A stretch of DNA of 64,000 nucleotides from Lachnospiraceae bacterium (GTDB taxonomy: Bacteria > Bacillota > Clostridia > Lachnospirales > Lachnospiraceae): the NCBI GenBank assembly GCA_015058015.1, contig SVDM01000009.1, positions 34,213 through 98,212 of the forward strand, in the 5' to 3' direction. Below the pieces are notes generated by a model. It was given only the letters and a program-made list of their open reading frames with translations. It did not search any database and had not been told where the DNA came from. Below are positions 19,296 through 27,832 of the stretch, in pieces. The position numbers were made by a program, and so were the translations under genes. The first letter of the stretch is position 1, and every line of letters begins with the position of its first letter.

Positions 19296-19538
19296 ATGGT
19301 AAAGATCAGACTTAGAAGAATGGGACAGAAGAAGGCTCCATATTACAGAATTATTGTAGCAGATTCAAGATCACCGAGAGACGGTAGATGTATCGAGGAG
19401 ATTGGAACATACGATCCGACTAAAGACCCGAGCGTATTTAACGTTAACGAGGAGCTTGCAAAGAAATGGCTTGCTAATGGTGCACAGCCTACAGAGACAG
19501 TTAGCAAAATCTTCAAATTAGCCGGAATCGAGAAATAA
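19296..19538 (+). CDS. rpsP: 30S ribosomal protein S16
   Basis: 80 residues, full length, with the conserved start [18 protein letters not shown] and the middle block [14 protein letters not shown]. It is a structural protein of the small subunit. AAGGAGGTG precedes the ATG. It lies between ffh and khpA in the conserved order. Confidence 0.98.
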   Translation: MVKIRLRRMGQKKAPYYRIIVADSRSPRDGRCIEEIGTYDPTKDPSVFNVNEELAKKWLANGAQPTETVSKIFKLAGIEK

Positions 19539-19558
19539 AATTGGTGAGGTAGAAGACT

Positions 19559-19789
19559 ATGAAGGAATTAGTAGAAGTAATTGCAAAATCACTGGTTGAT
19601 TTTCCGGATGAAGTCGTTGTTAAAGAAACTGTCAACGAGAAGACTATTGTATTGGAACTGTCTGTTGCAAAGACAGATATGGGTAAAGTAATCGGTAAGC
19701 AGGGACGTATCGCAAGAGCTATTCGTTCCGTGGTGAAAGCAGCCGCATCCAAAGAGGATAAGAAGGTTGTAGTTGAGATTGTACAGTAG
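19559..19789 (+). CDS. khpA: KH-domain RNA-binding protein KhpA (YlqC)
   Basis: 76 residues, a single type II KH domain with the GxxG loop in GKVIGKQGRIARAIRSVVKAA. The family pairs with KhpB/Jag and binds many RNAs, affecting cell division and envelope growth in other Firmicutes. Its place directly after rpsP matches B. subtilis ylqC. It ends just before an 11-bp hairpin. Confidence 0.94.
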   Translation: MKELVEVIAKSLVDFPDEVVVKETVNEKTIVLELSVAKTDMGKVIGKQGRIARAIRSVVKAAASKEDKKVVVEIVQ

Positions 19790-19795
19790 TTTGGA

Positions 19796-19825
19796 GAGTC
19801 ATGGGCGATTGCTCATGGCTCTTAT
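19796..19825 (+). terminator. Hairpin terminator after khpA
   Basis: An 11-bp stem with two G-U pairs (19796-19806 with 19811-19821) and a GATT loop, followed by a modest TTATTT tract. Confidence 0.6.
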
Positions 19826-19847
19826 TTAAAGAAAAAAGAATTAAGTG

Positions 19848-19996
19848 AATTGACATCCGAAATATTATTCCATCGAGGACACGCTTTCGCTAAAGCTCCG
19901 ACGTAACGGATTCTAAGTTCACTCTTACGAGTTCACTAAGAACCGACGTCTCCGATTGTCCCGATGAAATAATATTTTGGATGTCATATTTCAATT
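19848..19996. repeat. Long imperfect inverted-repeat element with an internal small hairpin
   Basis: The outer arms pair over about 24 bp with few mismatches (from GACATCC at 19852 to CCATCG, with CGATGAAATAATATT to GGATGTC on the right). The arms continue inward through GGACA/TGTCC. The left arm holds an extra small stem, GCTTT-CGCT-AAAGC (19882-19897), and the apex carries GTTCACT twice as a direct repeat. There are no useful open frames. It separates khpA from rimM, which are adjacent or nearly so in related genomes. It could be a mobile hairpin, MITE-like repeat or structured RNA. Confidence 0.6.
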
Positions 19997-20046
19997 AGTG
20001 ATTTTGGTGATAAAATAGTATTAAATGCGATGAATAAAGCAATGAG

Positions 20047-20063
20047 CCCCTGAATTACAGGGG
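20047..20063 (+). promoter_or_regulatory. Small hairpin touching the rimM ribosome site
   Basis: CCCCTG-AATTA-CAGGGG forms a 6-bp perfect stem whose right arm abuts the GGGGAGAAGGA ribosome-binding region of rimM. It may limit translation initiation; this is inference from position only. Confidence 0.35.
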
Positions 20064-20079
20064 AGAAGGATAGGTTTTG

Positions 20080-20589
20080 ATGGATGATATTTTACAAGTG
20101 GGAGCTATCACTCAGACTCACGGCGTGAGGGGTGAGGTTAAGGTGTTTCCTACGACGGATGACCCAAAGAGGTTTAAGAAGTTGAAAAAAGTGTTACTTG
20201 ATACCGGTAAGGAGTTTATCGAGCTTGAGATTGAGAGCGTGAAGTTCTTCAAGCAATTCGTTATCCTGAAGTTCAAGGGCATTGATAATATTAATGACGT
20301 GGAGATGTACAAGAAGAAGAATCTTTACGTTACCAGAGAGAATGCGGTTCGGCTGGCCAAGGATGAGTATTTTATTGCAGATCTTATAGGTCTTGAGGTC
20401 TTCGAGGATGATGGCAGCAAGATGGGTGAGCTTAAAGATGTTCTTATCACCGGAGCTAATGATGTGTATGTGGTGGATGGAACGAAGTACGGTGAAGTGC
20501 TTATTCCCGCCATCAAGGATTGTATCCTGAAGGTGGATATGGAAGAAAGACGCATGGAGGTGCATCTCCTGCCGGGACTTGTAGACTAG
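20080..20589 (+). CDS. rimM: Ribosome maturation factor RimM
   Basis: 169 residues from the ATG at 20080; a TTG one codon earlier is less likely given the spacing from GGAGAAGGA. The N-terminal domain starts [18 protein letters not shown], and the C-terminal PRC barrel has [11 protein letters not shown] and [18 protein letters not shown]. It binds S19 and 16S rRNA and assists maturation of the 30S head. It is followed 49 nt later by trmD, the conserved pairing. Confidence 0.95.
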   Translation: MDDILQVGAITQTHGVRGEVKVFPTTDDPKRFKKLKKVLLDTGKEFIELEIESVKFFKQFVILKFKGIDNINDVEMYKKKNLYVTRENAVRLAKDEYFIADLIGLEVFEDDGSKMGELKDVLITGANDVYVVDGTKYGEVLIPAIKDCILKVDMEERRMEVHLLPGLVD

Positions 20590-20638
20590 AAAGTTGCGAG
20601 TTGGGAGAACCAACCACGAGACTTGGTGAGGATAGATT

Positions 20639-21391
20639 ATGATTAGATTTACTGTTTTGACGATTTTTCCGGATATGATTAAGCAGGGCTTAGATACCAG
20701 TATCCTTGGTCGTGCCCAGGCGGCAGGCCACATATCCGTTGAAGCGATTAATATAAGAGACTACACCTTGGATAAGCACCAGAAGGTTGACGATTACCCC
20801 TACGGCGGTGGCGCAGGTATGGTTATGCAGGCCCAGCCTGTATACGACGCATACAAAGCTGTGGAGGATAAGTGTGCTTCCAAACCAAGAGTTATATATG
20901 TGACACCTCAGGGAAGAACATTTAATCAGGATTTAGCAAAAGAACTATCCAAGGAAGAGGAGCTGGTGTTCTTATGCGGCCACTACGAAGGCATTGACGA
21001 GAGAGTACTAGAGGAGATCGTAACAGACAATATCTCCATCGGTGACTATGTTCTTACCGGAGGAGAGCTTCCTGCCATGGTTATGATAGATGCTGTGGCC
21101 AGGCTGGTACCGGGAGTATTAAATAACGATGTATCCGCAGAGTTCGAGTCTTTTAACGACAATCTATTAGAGTATCCCCAGTACAGCCGCCCTGAAGAGT
21201 GGAACGGCAAGAAGGTCCCGGAGATCCTTCTCTCCGGTCATCACGCCAACGTAGAGAAGTGGCGGCGTGAGCAGTCCATAATAAGGACCTTGGAGCGTCG
21301 TCCCGACCTCTTGGAAAATGCTAATTTAAGCAAGAAGGAGCAGGCCTTCTTAGAAGAGTACAAAAAATTGCCTTGCAATGTGCGTAGATAG
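20639..21391 (+). CDS. trmD: tRNA (guanine37-N1)-methyltransferase TrmD
   Basis: 250 residues. SPOUT-class signatures are present: [11 protein letters not shown] at the start, [26 protein letters not shown] and [29 protein letters not shown], which forms the knotted SAM site. It methylates G37 of tRNAs to prevent frameshifting. The rplS promoter starts within its last 20 bases. Confidence 0.97.
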   Translation: MIRFTVLTIFPDMIKQGLDTSILGRAQAAGHISVEAINIRDYTLDKHQKVDDYPYGGGAGMVMQAQPVYDAYKAVEDKCASKPRVIYVTPQGRTFNQDLAKELSKEEELVFLCGHYEGIDERVLEEIVTDNISIGDYVLTGGELPAMVMIDAVARLVPGVLNNDVSAEFESFNDNLLEYPQYSRPEEWNGKKVPEILLSGHHANVEKWRREQSIIRTLERRPDLLENANLSKKEQAFLEEYKKLPCNVRR

Positions 21392-21401
21392 ATGATATAA
21401 T
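21373..21401 (+). promoter_or_regulatory. Promoter for rplS overlapping the end of trmD
   Basis: TTGCAA (21373-21378), a 17-bp spacer and a perfect TATAAT (21396-21401). Confidence 0.65.
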
Positions 21402-21407
21402 ATGACT

Positions 21408-21494
21408 CTGTGAGATTACAAGAAAGATGGTCCGCTGGGGCATAGGCCTTAAGAACGTCATAATAACCTTAAGATTTATAGAAGGAGGATCACA
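21408..21494 (+). promoter_or_regulatory. Possible ribosomal-protein leader of rplS
   Basis: About 87 nt of transcribed leader with short pairing potential, for example CTTAAG near 21449 with a second CTTAAG near 21470, and a GGTCCGCTGGGGCATAGGCC segment. L19 leaders are known in Firmicutes, but I could not confirm this one against a model. Confidence 0.3.
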
Positions 21495-21839
21495 ATGAAC
21501 GAGATTATTAAGAAGATCGAAGACGAGCAGTTAAGAGAAGTTGCCGAGTTTAACATTGGTGATACAGTAAGAGTTCACAACAAGATTAAAGAGGGTAACA
21601 GAGAAAGAATCCAGGTATTTGAAGGAATCGTTATTAAGAGACAGGGTGGAGGAAACAGAGAGACCTTTACCGTACGTAAGAATTCTAACGGCGTAGGCGT
21701 TGAGAAGACATGGCCGATTCATACACCACTTATCGAGAAGATTGAGGTAGTAAGAAGAGGTAAAGTAAGAAGAGCTAAATTATTCTATCTCCGTGAGAGA
21801 GTAGGTAAGAGAGCTAAGGTTAAAGAGTTAATCAAATAA
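21495..21839 (+). CDS. rplS: 50S ribosomal protein L19
   Basis: 114 residues, full length, with the typical core [22 protein letters not shown] and the C-terminus [17 protein letters not shown]. It lies at the 30S-50S interface. The ribosome site GAAGGAGGATC is strong. It has its own promoter and terminator, so it can be expressed independently of rimM-trmD. Confidence 0.98.
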   Translation: MNEIIKKIEDEQLREVAEFNIGDTVRVHNKIKEGNRERIQVFEGIVIKRQGGGNRETFTVRKNSNGVGVEKTWPIHTPLIEKIEVVRRGKVRRAKLFYLRERVGKRAKVKELIK

Positions 21840-21854
21840 GCTTACAAGATTTTT

Positions 21855-21883
21855 AAGAGAGCGATTTGTTCGCTCTCTTTATT
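21855..21883 (+). terminator. Intrinsic terminator after rplS
   Basis: A 10-bp stem (AAGAGAGCGA / TCGCTCTCTT) with a short TTTGT loop and a trailing TTATT. Confidence 0.78.
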
Positions 21884-21919
21884 GTTGCACTTAAACCTGA
21901 TAAGTAATATCATATTAAC

Positions 21920-22489
21920 ATGAGCGAATTGAAGTTTTATCGGCACAGACGCCGTTTGAGTAAAAGGGTTAAAATTGAATATGCCATAAGGGCAGCAATA
22001 GCTGTGGGAGTAGTGGCACTGGGTATTATGCTTACCCTGGCATTTGGCAAGAAATACAAGATGACGGATATCTCCATGGAGCCGACTATTGAAAATGGTC
22101 AGTCTCTGTGCATAGACAGGGTCAGATATCGTTTTTTTAAGCCGGGAAGTGGGGATATAGTAGCCTTTGCCAAGGATGGCGGTGAGCGGTCCGTGGTTCA
22201 GATTAAGCGTATTATCGCGGTACCGGGAGATAAGGTGTACATAAAGGGCGGCGCTATCTACGTTAACGACCGGGTATACAACGATAAGTTTACAGCCGAA
22301 GCTATTAAGAACTCCGGCAGTGCTGATAAGGAGATAACCGTTGGCGAAGACGAGTACTTCGTGATGGGAGATAACAGGAACAACAGCGAGGACAGCCGGT
22401 TTGAATCCATTGGAAATGTATCGGCAAAGGATATAATCGGCAAGGTGTGGTTTAAGAGCTCACCGATATTTAAGATGGGATTTGTATAA
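21920..22489 (+). CDS. lepB: Signal peptidase I (first copy)
   Basis: 189 residues. A basic cytoplasmic tail is followed by one membrane anchor (about 27-45). The catalytic Ser lies in ISMEPTIENG and the general-base Lys in IKRIIAVPGD, with the family box GDNRNNSEDSR. It cleaves signal peptides from exported proteins, several of which are encoded in this window. rbgA starts one base after its stop. A second signal peptidase gene follows rbgA. Confidence 0.95.
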   Translation: MSELKFYRHRRRLSKRVKIEYAIRAAIAVGVVALGIMLTLAFGKKYKMTDISMEPTIENGQSLCIDRVRYRFFKPGSGDIVAFAKDGGERSVVQIKRIIAVPGDKVYIKGGAIYVNDRVYNDKFTAEAIKNSGSADKEITVGEDEYFVMGDNRNNSEDSRFESIGNVSAKDIIGKVWFKSSPIFKMGFV

Positions 22490-22490
22490 C

Positions 22491-23342
22491 ATGAGTAATA
22501 ATATACAGTGGTATCCGGGTCATATGACCAAGGCAGTACGGCAGATGCAGGAAGATATCAAGCTGATTGACTTAGTGGTTGAATTAGTGGATGCCAGATT
22601 GCCACTATCAAGCAAGAACCCGGATATCGACAACTTAGCAAAAAATAAATCAAGAATTATTATATTGAACAAAGCAGATCTGGCGGATGATGCGGTTACG
22701 GCAGAATGGGAAGCCTATTTTAAAGATAAGGGCTTCTTCGTGGTGAAGATGGATTCCCGTAAGAATTCCGGTATGAAGGATGTCAATAATATCATACAGG
22801 AAGCTTGCAAGGAGAAGATAGAAAGAGACCGTAAGCGTGGCATCAAGAACCGTCCGGTCAGGACCATGGTGGTGGGTATACCTAACGTAGGCAAGTCCAC
22901 CTTTATTAATTCATATGCCAAAAAAGCAGCCACCAAGACGGGTAACAAGCCGGGAGTAACCAAGGGTAAGCAATGGATCAAGCTTAGCAAGACGTTGGAA
23001 CTCTTAGATACCCCGGGTATACTGTGGCCCAAATTTGAAGATGAAAGAATAGGAATCCGCCTGGCCATAGCAGGTTCAATAAACGACCAGATATTGAATC
23101 TGGAGGACCTGGCAGGAGAGGCTATTGATTACCTGACGGCCAATTATAAAGGGGCTATTGAGGGCGTGTACACTGTCCCGGAGACAGGTGCATCTCACGA
23201 GATACTGTCTGCCATAGCCGAGAAGAGAAACTGCCTTAAAAAGGGCGGAGAACTGGATACGGAAAAAGCAGCCAAGATGTTCCTAGACGATTTCCGTAGC
23301 GGCCGTCTGGGCAAAATAACCCTTGAAAAACCTGAGGTGTAA
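22491..23342 (+). CDS. rbgA: Ribosome biogenesis GTPase RbgA (YlqF)
   Basis: 283 residues from the ATG at 22491; an in-frame TTG three codons earlier overlaps lepB and is less likely. It is a circularly permuted GTPase: NKADLAD (G4) comes first, then GIPNVGKSTFIN (G1) and DTPGILWPK (G3). The N-terminal QWYPGHMTKA is diagnostic. It completes 50S assembly around L6 and helix 38. It sits between two lepB genes in the rplS-rnhB interval, as in B. subtilis. Confidence 0.96.
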   Translation: MSNNIQWYPGHMTKAVRQMQEDIKLIDLVVELVDARLPLSSKNPDIDNLAKNKSRIIILNKADLADDAVTAEWEAYFKDKGFFVVKMDSRKNSGMKDVNNIIQEACKEKIERDRKRGIKNRPVRTMVVGIPNVGKSTFINSYAKKAATKTGNKPGVTKGKQWIKLSKTLELLDTPGILWPKFEDERIGIRLAIAGSINDQILNLEDLAGEAIDYLTANYKGAIEGVYTVPETGASHEILSAIAEKRNCLKKGGELDTEKAAKMFLDDFRSGRLGKITLEKPEV

Positions 23343-23393
23343 GGGTACACTTATTATAGGATTTTAGCGAAATAGAACAACCCGGAGGAAGTA

Positions 23394-24077
23394 ATGACTA
23401 ATTCTAATGAGGATGATTTTGAGGTAGTCGATTTATCGAATGAAGCGAAAGAAATAGATGCTAATGACGATTATTACCGTGCCCCAAGAGGCAAGAAGAA
23501 AGAGAAGGATTCCAAGGAGCAGGAAGAAGGCAAAGAGCCTGTAAATGTTAAGCGTGAGATATTAAGCTACGTAATATACATCGGACTTGCCATAGTGCTG
23601 ACATTTGTTATATTGACCTTTGTAGGACAGCGTATGGTGGTGCAGGGACCCTCCATGGAGAATACTCTTTTTAATAACGAGAGCGTAATCGTGGACAAGA
23701 TATCATATCGTTTTTCGGATCCTAAGAGATTTGACATAATTGTATTCCCTTATAAGCATGCCAAGGATACCAACTATATTAAGCGTATCATCGGTCTGCC
23801 GGGAGAAAAGGTGCGAATCGACGGCGAAGGAACGATTTATATAAACGGCGAGGTATTACCGGAGTCTTACGGTCGTGAGAAGATTAAGAAGGCCGGACGT
23901 GCCGAAGAGGAGATTACTCTGGGGGATGATGAATACTTCGTGCTGGGAGATAACCGTAACAACAGTTCTGACAGCAGGGAGCCCTCTGTGGGCAATATCA
24001 AACGGTCTGACATCATCGGTCGTGCTTTCATAATATGCTGGCCCTTGGAGCGGTTCAGTGTTATCAAGCATCAGTAG
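23394..24077 (+). CDS. lepB: Signal peptidase I (second copy)
   Basis: 227 residues. A long, highly charged cytoplasmic N-terminus of about 60 residues (Asp/Glu then Lys-rich) distinguishes it from the copy at 21920. One membrane helix follows (about 63-83), then the catalytic Ser in VQGPSMENTL, Lys in YIKRIIGLPGE, and GDNRNNSSDSR. Two full catalytic copies so close together suggest different substrates or expression. Numbering as a second lepB is mine. Confidence 0.95.
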   Translation: MTNSNEDDFEVVDLSNEAKEIDANDDYYRAPRGKKKEKDSKEQEEGKEPVNVKREILSYVIYIGLAIVLTFVILTFVGQRMVVQGPSMENTLFNNESVIVDKISYRFSDPKRFDIIVFPYKHAKDTNYIKRIIGLPGEKVRIDGEGTIYINGEVLPESYGREKIKKAGRAEEEITLGDDEYFVLGDNRNNSSDSREPSVGNIKRSDIIGRAFIICWPLERFSVIKHQ

Positions 24078-24089
24078 ATTGAGGTAATT

Positions 24090-24878
24090 ATGGCAACGAG
24101 CATTAGTGAAATAAAGAAACAATTTGAGGCAGCAAACATTGAGATGCTGCCTCAATTAATAAAAGAATATGAAGAAGATAGCAGAGCCGGGGTGCAAAAC
24201 CTGATAAAGAAAGCTAACAAGCGTATAGCTGACTTAGAGGCGGAGAAGAAGCGTATAGCCGGCCTTTGGATATATGAGGACAAATACAGCGAATTCTCAT
24301 GTATCTGCGGTATTGACGAGGCGGGACGAGGCCCCTTGGCAGGCCCGGTTGTGGCAGGGGCTGTGGTATTGCCCAGGGATACGGACCTGCTCTATATTAA
24401 CGATTCCAAGAAATTAAGTGAGAAGAAAAGAGAGGAATTGTACGATATAATATATGAAAAGGCTATCTCTGCCGCTGTGGGAATCGTGGATGCACAAAGG
24501 ATAGATGAGATAAATATCCTTCAGGCTACCTACGAAGCTATGAGGCAGGCCATTGGCAAATTGGCAGTTGTTCCAGACCTTTTGTTAAATGACGCTGTAA
24601 CAATTCCCGAAGTGCCAATGCGGCAAGTCCCCATAATTAAAGGGGATGCCAAGAGCATATCAATAGGCGCGGCAAGTATTATTGCCAAGGTTACCAGGGA
24701 TAGGATAATGGTGGATTACGACAAGGAGTATCCCGAATACGGATTTGCAGGACACAAAGGATACGGTGCTGCAGCTCATATCGCAGCGATAGAAAAGTAC
24801 GGTCCTTGTCCTTTACATAGAAGAAGCTTTATTAAAAACTTTCATATTCCCCATGAAAGTAGCTGGAAGTACAGGTAG
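24090..24878 (+). CDS. rnhB: Ribonuclease HII
   Basis: 262 residues. An N-terminal helical extension of about 70 residues, usual for Firmicute RNase HII, precedes the catalytic domain. The acidic pair lies in GIDEAGRGPLAGPVVAGAVV, further acidic residues in LLNDAV, and the SIGAASIIAKVTRDRIM block is intact. It removes ribonucleotides and RNA primers from DNA. It starts 12 nt after lepB with TGAGGT as ribosome site. Confidence 0.96.
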   Translation: MATSISEIKKQFEAANIEMLPQLIKEYEEDSRAGVQNLIKKANKRIADLEAEKKRIAGLWIYEDKYSEFSCICGIDEAGRGPLAGPVVAGAVVLPRDTDLLYINDSKKLSEKKREELYDIIYEKAISAAVGIVDAQRIDEINILQATYEAMRQAIGKLAVVPDLLLNDAVTIPEVPMRQVPIIKGDAKSISIGAASIIAKVTRDRIMVDYDKEYPEYGFAGHKGYGAAAHIAAIEKYGPCPLHRRSFIKNFHIPHESSWKYR

Positions 24879-24911
24879 TTATACATTGTTTCATAAATGG
24901 GAGGTTTTACT

Positions 24912-26990
24912 GTGGCACTGAATATCGGCAACGGATTTATAGACAGAAAATCTTTCGGCAAATCAACAACGAGGCTTGAAGGCAGCTCCAATGTGGCCAA
25001 GTCGGAGTCTGCAAACGGAGGAAAGACCCTTACTATAGCGGATTTAAAACCCGGCCATGAGTTCAAGGCCTCTGTTTCTGATGTCAACAATAATACAATT
25101 AAGCTGCGACTCTCCGACGGACAGCAGATAAGCGCCAGACTTGATGCGGCCGGAGAATTCAATATAGGAGATGATATTACATTTACGGTGAAGTCCAATG
25201 ACGGCTTTACTATAGATATCACTCCCTCTAAGATACCTACGGAAGTTAATCCCACACTGCTAAGGGCTCTTGGGGCGGCGGATTTGCCTGCCACAGAGGC
25301 CAATCTTTCAATGGTTAATAATATGATGCAGGAAGGCATGCCTATAGACAAGGCAAGCCTGCAAAGCATGCATAGACTGGTGTTGAATAATCCGGATGCA
25401 CCATTACAGAACCTTATTCAGATGACTAAGTTCAATATTCCCGTGACACCTGAGAATCTGACCCAGTTTGAGAATTACAAGAACTTCGAGAACCAGATAT
25501 CCAAGGAACTGTCCAATCTTTCAACTGAGCTTACAAAGAGTCTGGATGATATGGCATTTGCCACGGTAAAAGACGCAGTAACAGAGATGACGAATCCGGA
25601 GCTTCCCACATTGTCTGAGGGGGGTGAGGCCTTGAGCAATGCCTTGCAGAATGCGGGAATAGCCATGACGGATGAAGAGATGGCACTGGTGGCTAATCTG
25701 GATATAAACGGCTCTGCTGAGACCATACAGGCGGCAGTGGATGCAATTAAGGACGGTAATATGCCACAGGCACTGGAATATAATGAGATGCTTATAGATA
25801 TAGCACTTGATACAGGGGCTGAGGAGGCAGTTGTTGTTGGAGTAGCGGAAGAAGAAAGCGTTACAGGTGAGGCTGCGGCCCAGGCTTCCGTTCAAGTGCC
25901 AGGCGAGACGGACGCAAATAAAGTGCAGAATCCGGTGCAAGATCCTGCAGGAAACCTTGCAAACGAGAATTTAAACGTGATTAAAGATGGCGATAGTCAG
26001 AATACCATGGCCACTAGTACTTTGGATACACAAAATTCTGAAACTATTAATAATCAGGCAGGCCCACAACCCCAGGGGGCTCCTGAAAGCCTTGTGGCAA
26101 GCGAATCCACAATTGATACTACAAATGCGGAGGCTTCAAAGAATCTTACAGGTCAGCAGATGACGAATCCTACCCTGGCAGAAGAACTCTCCGTAACTCA
26201 AAGAAGTGACCTGGCAAACGCTTTAAAGGGCATAGGAATGAGCGAAGACCTTGTTAATGCTGTTAATGCAGGAACTATCACAGATAAAGAATTATTGAAT
26301 GAAATTAAGGATAAATTTAATAACGACAAGGGAAGTATCAAGCAGATATTAGACCAAGCCCTACTCTCTAACAAGACTTATCAAAAAGTGTTGTCCAATG
26401 CCATATCAAAACAGTGGTTCTTAAAACCTGCGGAAGTGGGAGAAGAGCAGAAGGTTGCTAACCTATACGAGAAGCTAAACCGCCAGATGAAGCAGGTGGC
26501 AGAGCAGACAGCCAACCTTCCTACAACGGGTAACAATATAATGCAGATGGCATCAGATACATCAAGCAATATGAACTTTATGAACCATCTAAACCAGATG
26601 TATGCATATGTACAGATACCGGTGAAGATAAACGGCGAGGATAAGCAAAGCGACCTATACGTATTCTCTAACCGCAAGAACATGTCTGGCGGCGATGGGG
26701 AGATAAAGGCACTTCTTCACCTGGATATGGATGCATTGGGCCCGGTGGATGCATTTATGAAACTGCATGATACAAAGCTTGATACCAAGTTTACATTGGA
26801 TGATGACTTATCCTACAAGCTTTTTGAAGACCATATAGATGAACTGATAACAAGACTGGAAGCAAAGGGATATAATTGTACCGTCAAGTTCGAGATGGGC
26901 AATGAACAGATAGACTTCGTGGAGGACTTCATGAAGCAGGGCCAAAGCGTCGGAGTAGTGCAGCGTTTCCAATTCGACGTAAGAGCATAA
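24912..26990 (+). CDS. ylqG: YlqG-like protein with FliK-type hook-length-control C-terminus
   Basis: 692 residues from the GTG at 24912, preferred over ATG 24897 because GGGAGG lies directly in front of it. The N-terminal half is helical with few motifs. A low-complexity Ala/Gln/Asn/Thr-rich linker runs at about 310-415. The last 170 residues read like a FliK-type domain (HLDMDALGPVDAFMKLHDTK, then LITRLEAKGYNCTVKFEM). It lies between rnhB and an FlhB-like gene, exactly as ylqG does in B. subtilis. No flagellar genes are nearby. The molecular role of this family is not established. Confidence 0.72.
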   Translation: MALNIGNGFIDRKSFGKSTTRLEGSSNVAKSESANGGKTLTIADLKPGHEFKASVSDVNNNTIKLRLSDGQQISARLDAAGEFNIGDDITFTVKSNDGFTIDITPSKIPTEVNPTLLRALGAADLPATEANLSMVNNMMQEGMPIDKASLQSMHRLVLNNPDAPLQNLIQMTKFNIPVTPENLTQFENYKNFENQISKELSNLSTELTKSLDDMAFATVKDAVTEMTNPELPTLSEGGEALSNALQNAGIAMTDEEMALVANLDINGSAETIQAAVDAIKDGNMPQALEYNEMLIDIALDTGAEEAVVVGVAEEESVTGEAAAQASVQVPGETDANKVQNPVQDPAGNLANENLNVIKDGDSQNTMATSTLDTQNSETINNQAGPQPQGAPESLVASESTIDTTNAEASKNLTGQQMTNPTLAEELSVTQRSDLANALKGIGMSEDLVNAVNAGTITDKELLNEIKDKFNNDKGSIKQILDQALLSNKTYQKVLSNAISKQWFLKPAEVGEEQKVANLYEKLNRQMKQVAEQTANLPTTGNNIMQMASDTSSNMNFMNHLNQMYAYVQIPVKINGEDKQSDLYVFSNRKNMSGGDGEIKALLHLDMDALGPVDAFMKLHDTKLDTKFTLDDDLSYKLFEDHIDELITRLEAKGYNCTVKFEMGNEQIDFVEDFMKQGQSVGVVQRFQFDVRA

Positions 26991-27002
26991 AAGGTGAAAC
27001 TT

Positions 27003-27323
27003 ATGGAATACAAAGATCCGAGAGACGAACAACTTAAGAAAGATAAAACCGCTGTTGCCTTAAAGTACGATCCCAGTGACATTGCGCCCAAAATCATCGC
27101 AACAGGTAAGGGATACATCGCGGAAAAAATCATAGACCAGGCCAAGACAGACGATGTGCCGTTGTATAAAGATTCGAAGCTTGCCAAGACCTTGTCGAAA
27201 CTTGAAATAGGTGACACTATTCCAAGAGAGCTGTATGCTGCAGTTGCTGAGATTCTGGTATATGTAGATAATATGGAGAAACTAAAAGCTAAGCTGGATG
27301 ATGATGCGGGTAGAAGGCGCTAG
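27003..27323 (+). CDS. ylqH: FlhB C-terminal-like export switch protein (YlqH/FlhX)
   Basis: 106 residues from the ATG at 27003 (AAGGTG upstream). It corresponds to the cytoplasmic domain of FlhB/EscU: KTAVALKYDPSDIAPKIIA, then GYIAEKIIDQA and VPLYKDSKLAKTLSKLEIG. The autocleavage Asn-Pro-Thr-His is absent and the site reads as a continuous DPSDIAPK segment, as in FlhX proteins. It follows the FliK-like gene by 12 nt. Together they mirror the FliK-FlhB specificity-switch pair, but outside any flagellar operon. Confidence 0.82.
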   Translation: MEYKDPRDEQLKKDKTAVALKYDPSDIAPKIIATGKGYIAEKIIDQAKTDDVPLYKDSKLAKTLSKLEIGDTIPRELYAAVAEILVYVDNMEKLKAKLDDDAGRRR

Positions 27324-27411
27324 GTGTATATTGCCATTGGAGATATAAGGAATCGTCAGAGTAAATGATATAATCAAATAGCTATAAATAAGCAATAAAT
27401 AGGGATTAACG

Positions 27412-27768
27412 ATGGAGAACAAAAGAACAATCGGTTCTAAGTATGAACAGATAGCAGCACAGGAACTGGAGAAGAAAGGCTACACAATCTTAGAGCATAA
27501 TTACAGGTGCGTAAAAGGTGAGATAGACCTTATTGCAAAGAAAAATGACACCATAGTATTTACTGAAGTTAAATATAGAATAAACAATGTTAAAGGCAAC
27601 CCTTCAGAGGCAGTTGATAAAAGAAAGCGCCGCAGGATATCGGGAGCAGCTCTCTTTTACCTTGCCACAAGGCTTAAAAGAATGGATGTGCCTTGCAGGT
27701 TTGACGTAATTAGCATATTGGATGACGAGATAATACATTTTGAGAACGCATTTGACTTCCAGTCATAG
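27412..27768 (+). CDS. yraN: YraN/UPF0102 family endonuclease-like protein
   Basis: 118 residues, full length. It has the PD-(D/E)xK-like core GSKYEQIAAQELEKKGY, GEIDLIAKKNDTIVFTEVKYR, whose Glu-Asp-Glu-Lys residues are intact. The family is widespread, often beside rnhB as here, with no firmly assigned function. A TATAAT at 27369-27374 may serve as a -10, but no convincing -35 is seen. Confidence 0.9.
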   Translation: MENKRTIGSKYEQIAAQELEKKGYTILEHNYRCVKGEIDLIAKKNDTIVFTEVKYRINNVKGNPSEAVDKRKRRRISGAALFYLATRLKRMDVPCRFDVISILDDEIIHFENAFDFQS

Positions 27769-27832
27769 CTTTCTACTTTACAACATCTGCAAAGTATAGT
27801 AGTATCGTAAAGTTGAATTTTAAGGAGCGAAT

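Noticed and set aside
20101..20733. Minus-strand frames opposite rimM-trmD
   Set aside because: No ribosome sites or motifs; the plus-strand genes are unambiguous full-length housekeeping genes.
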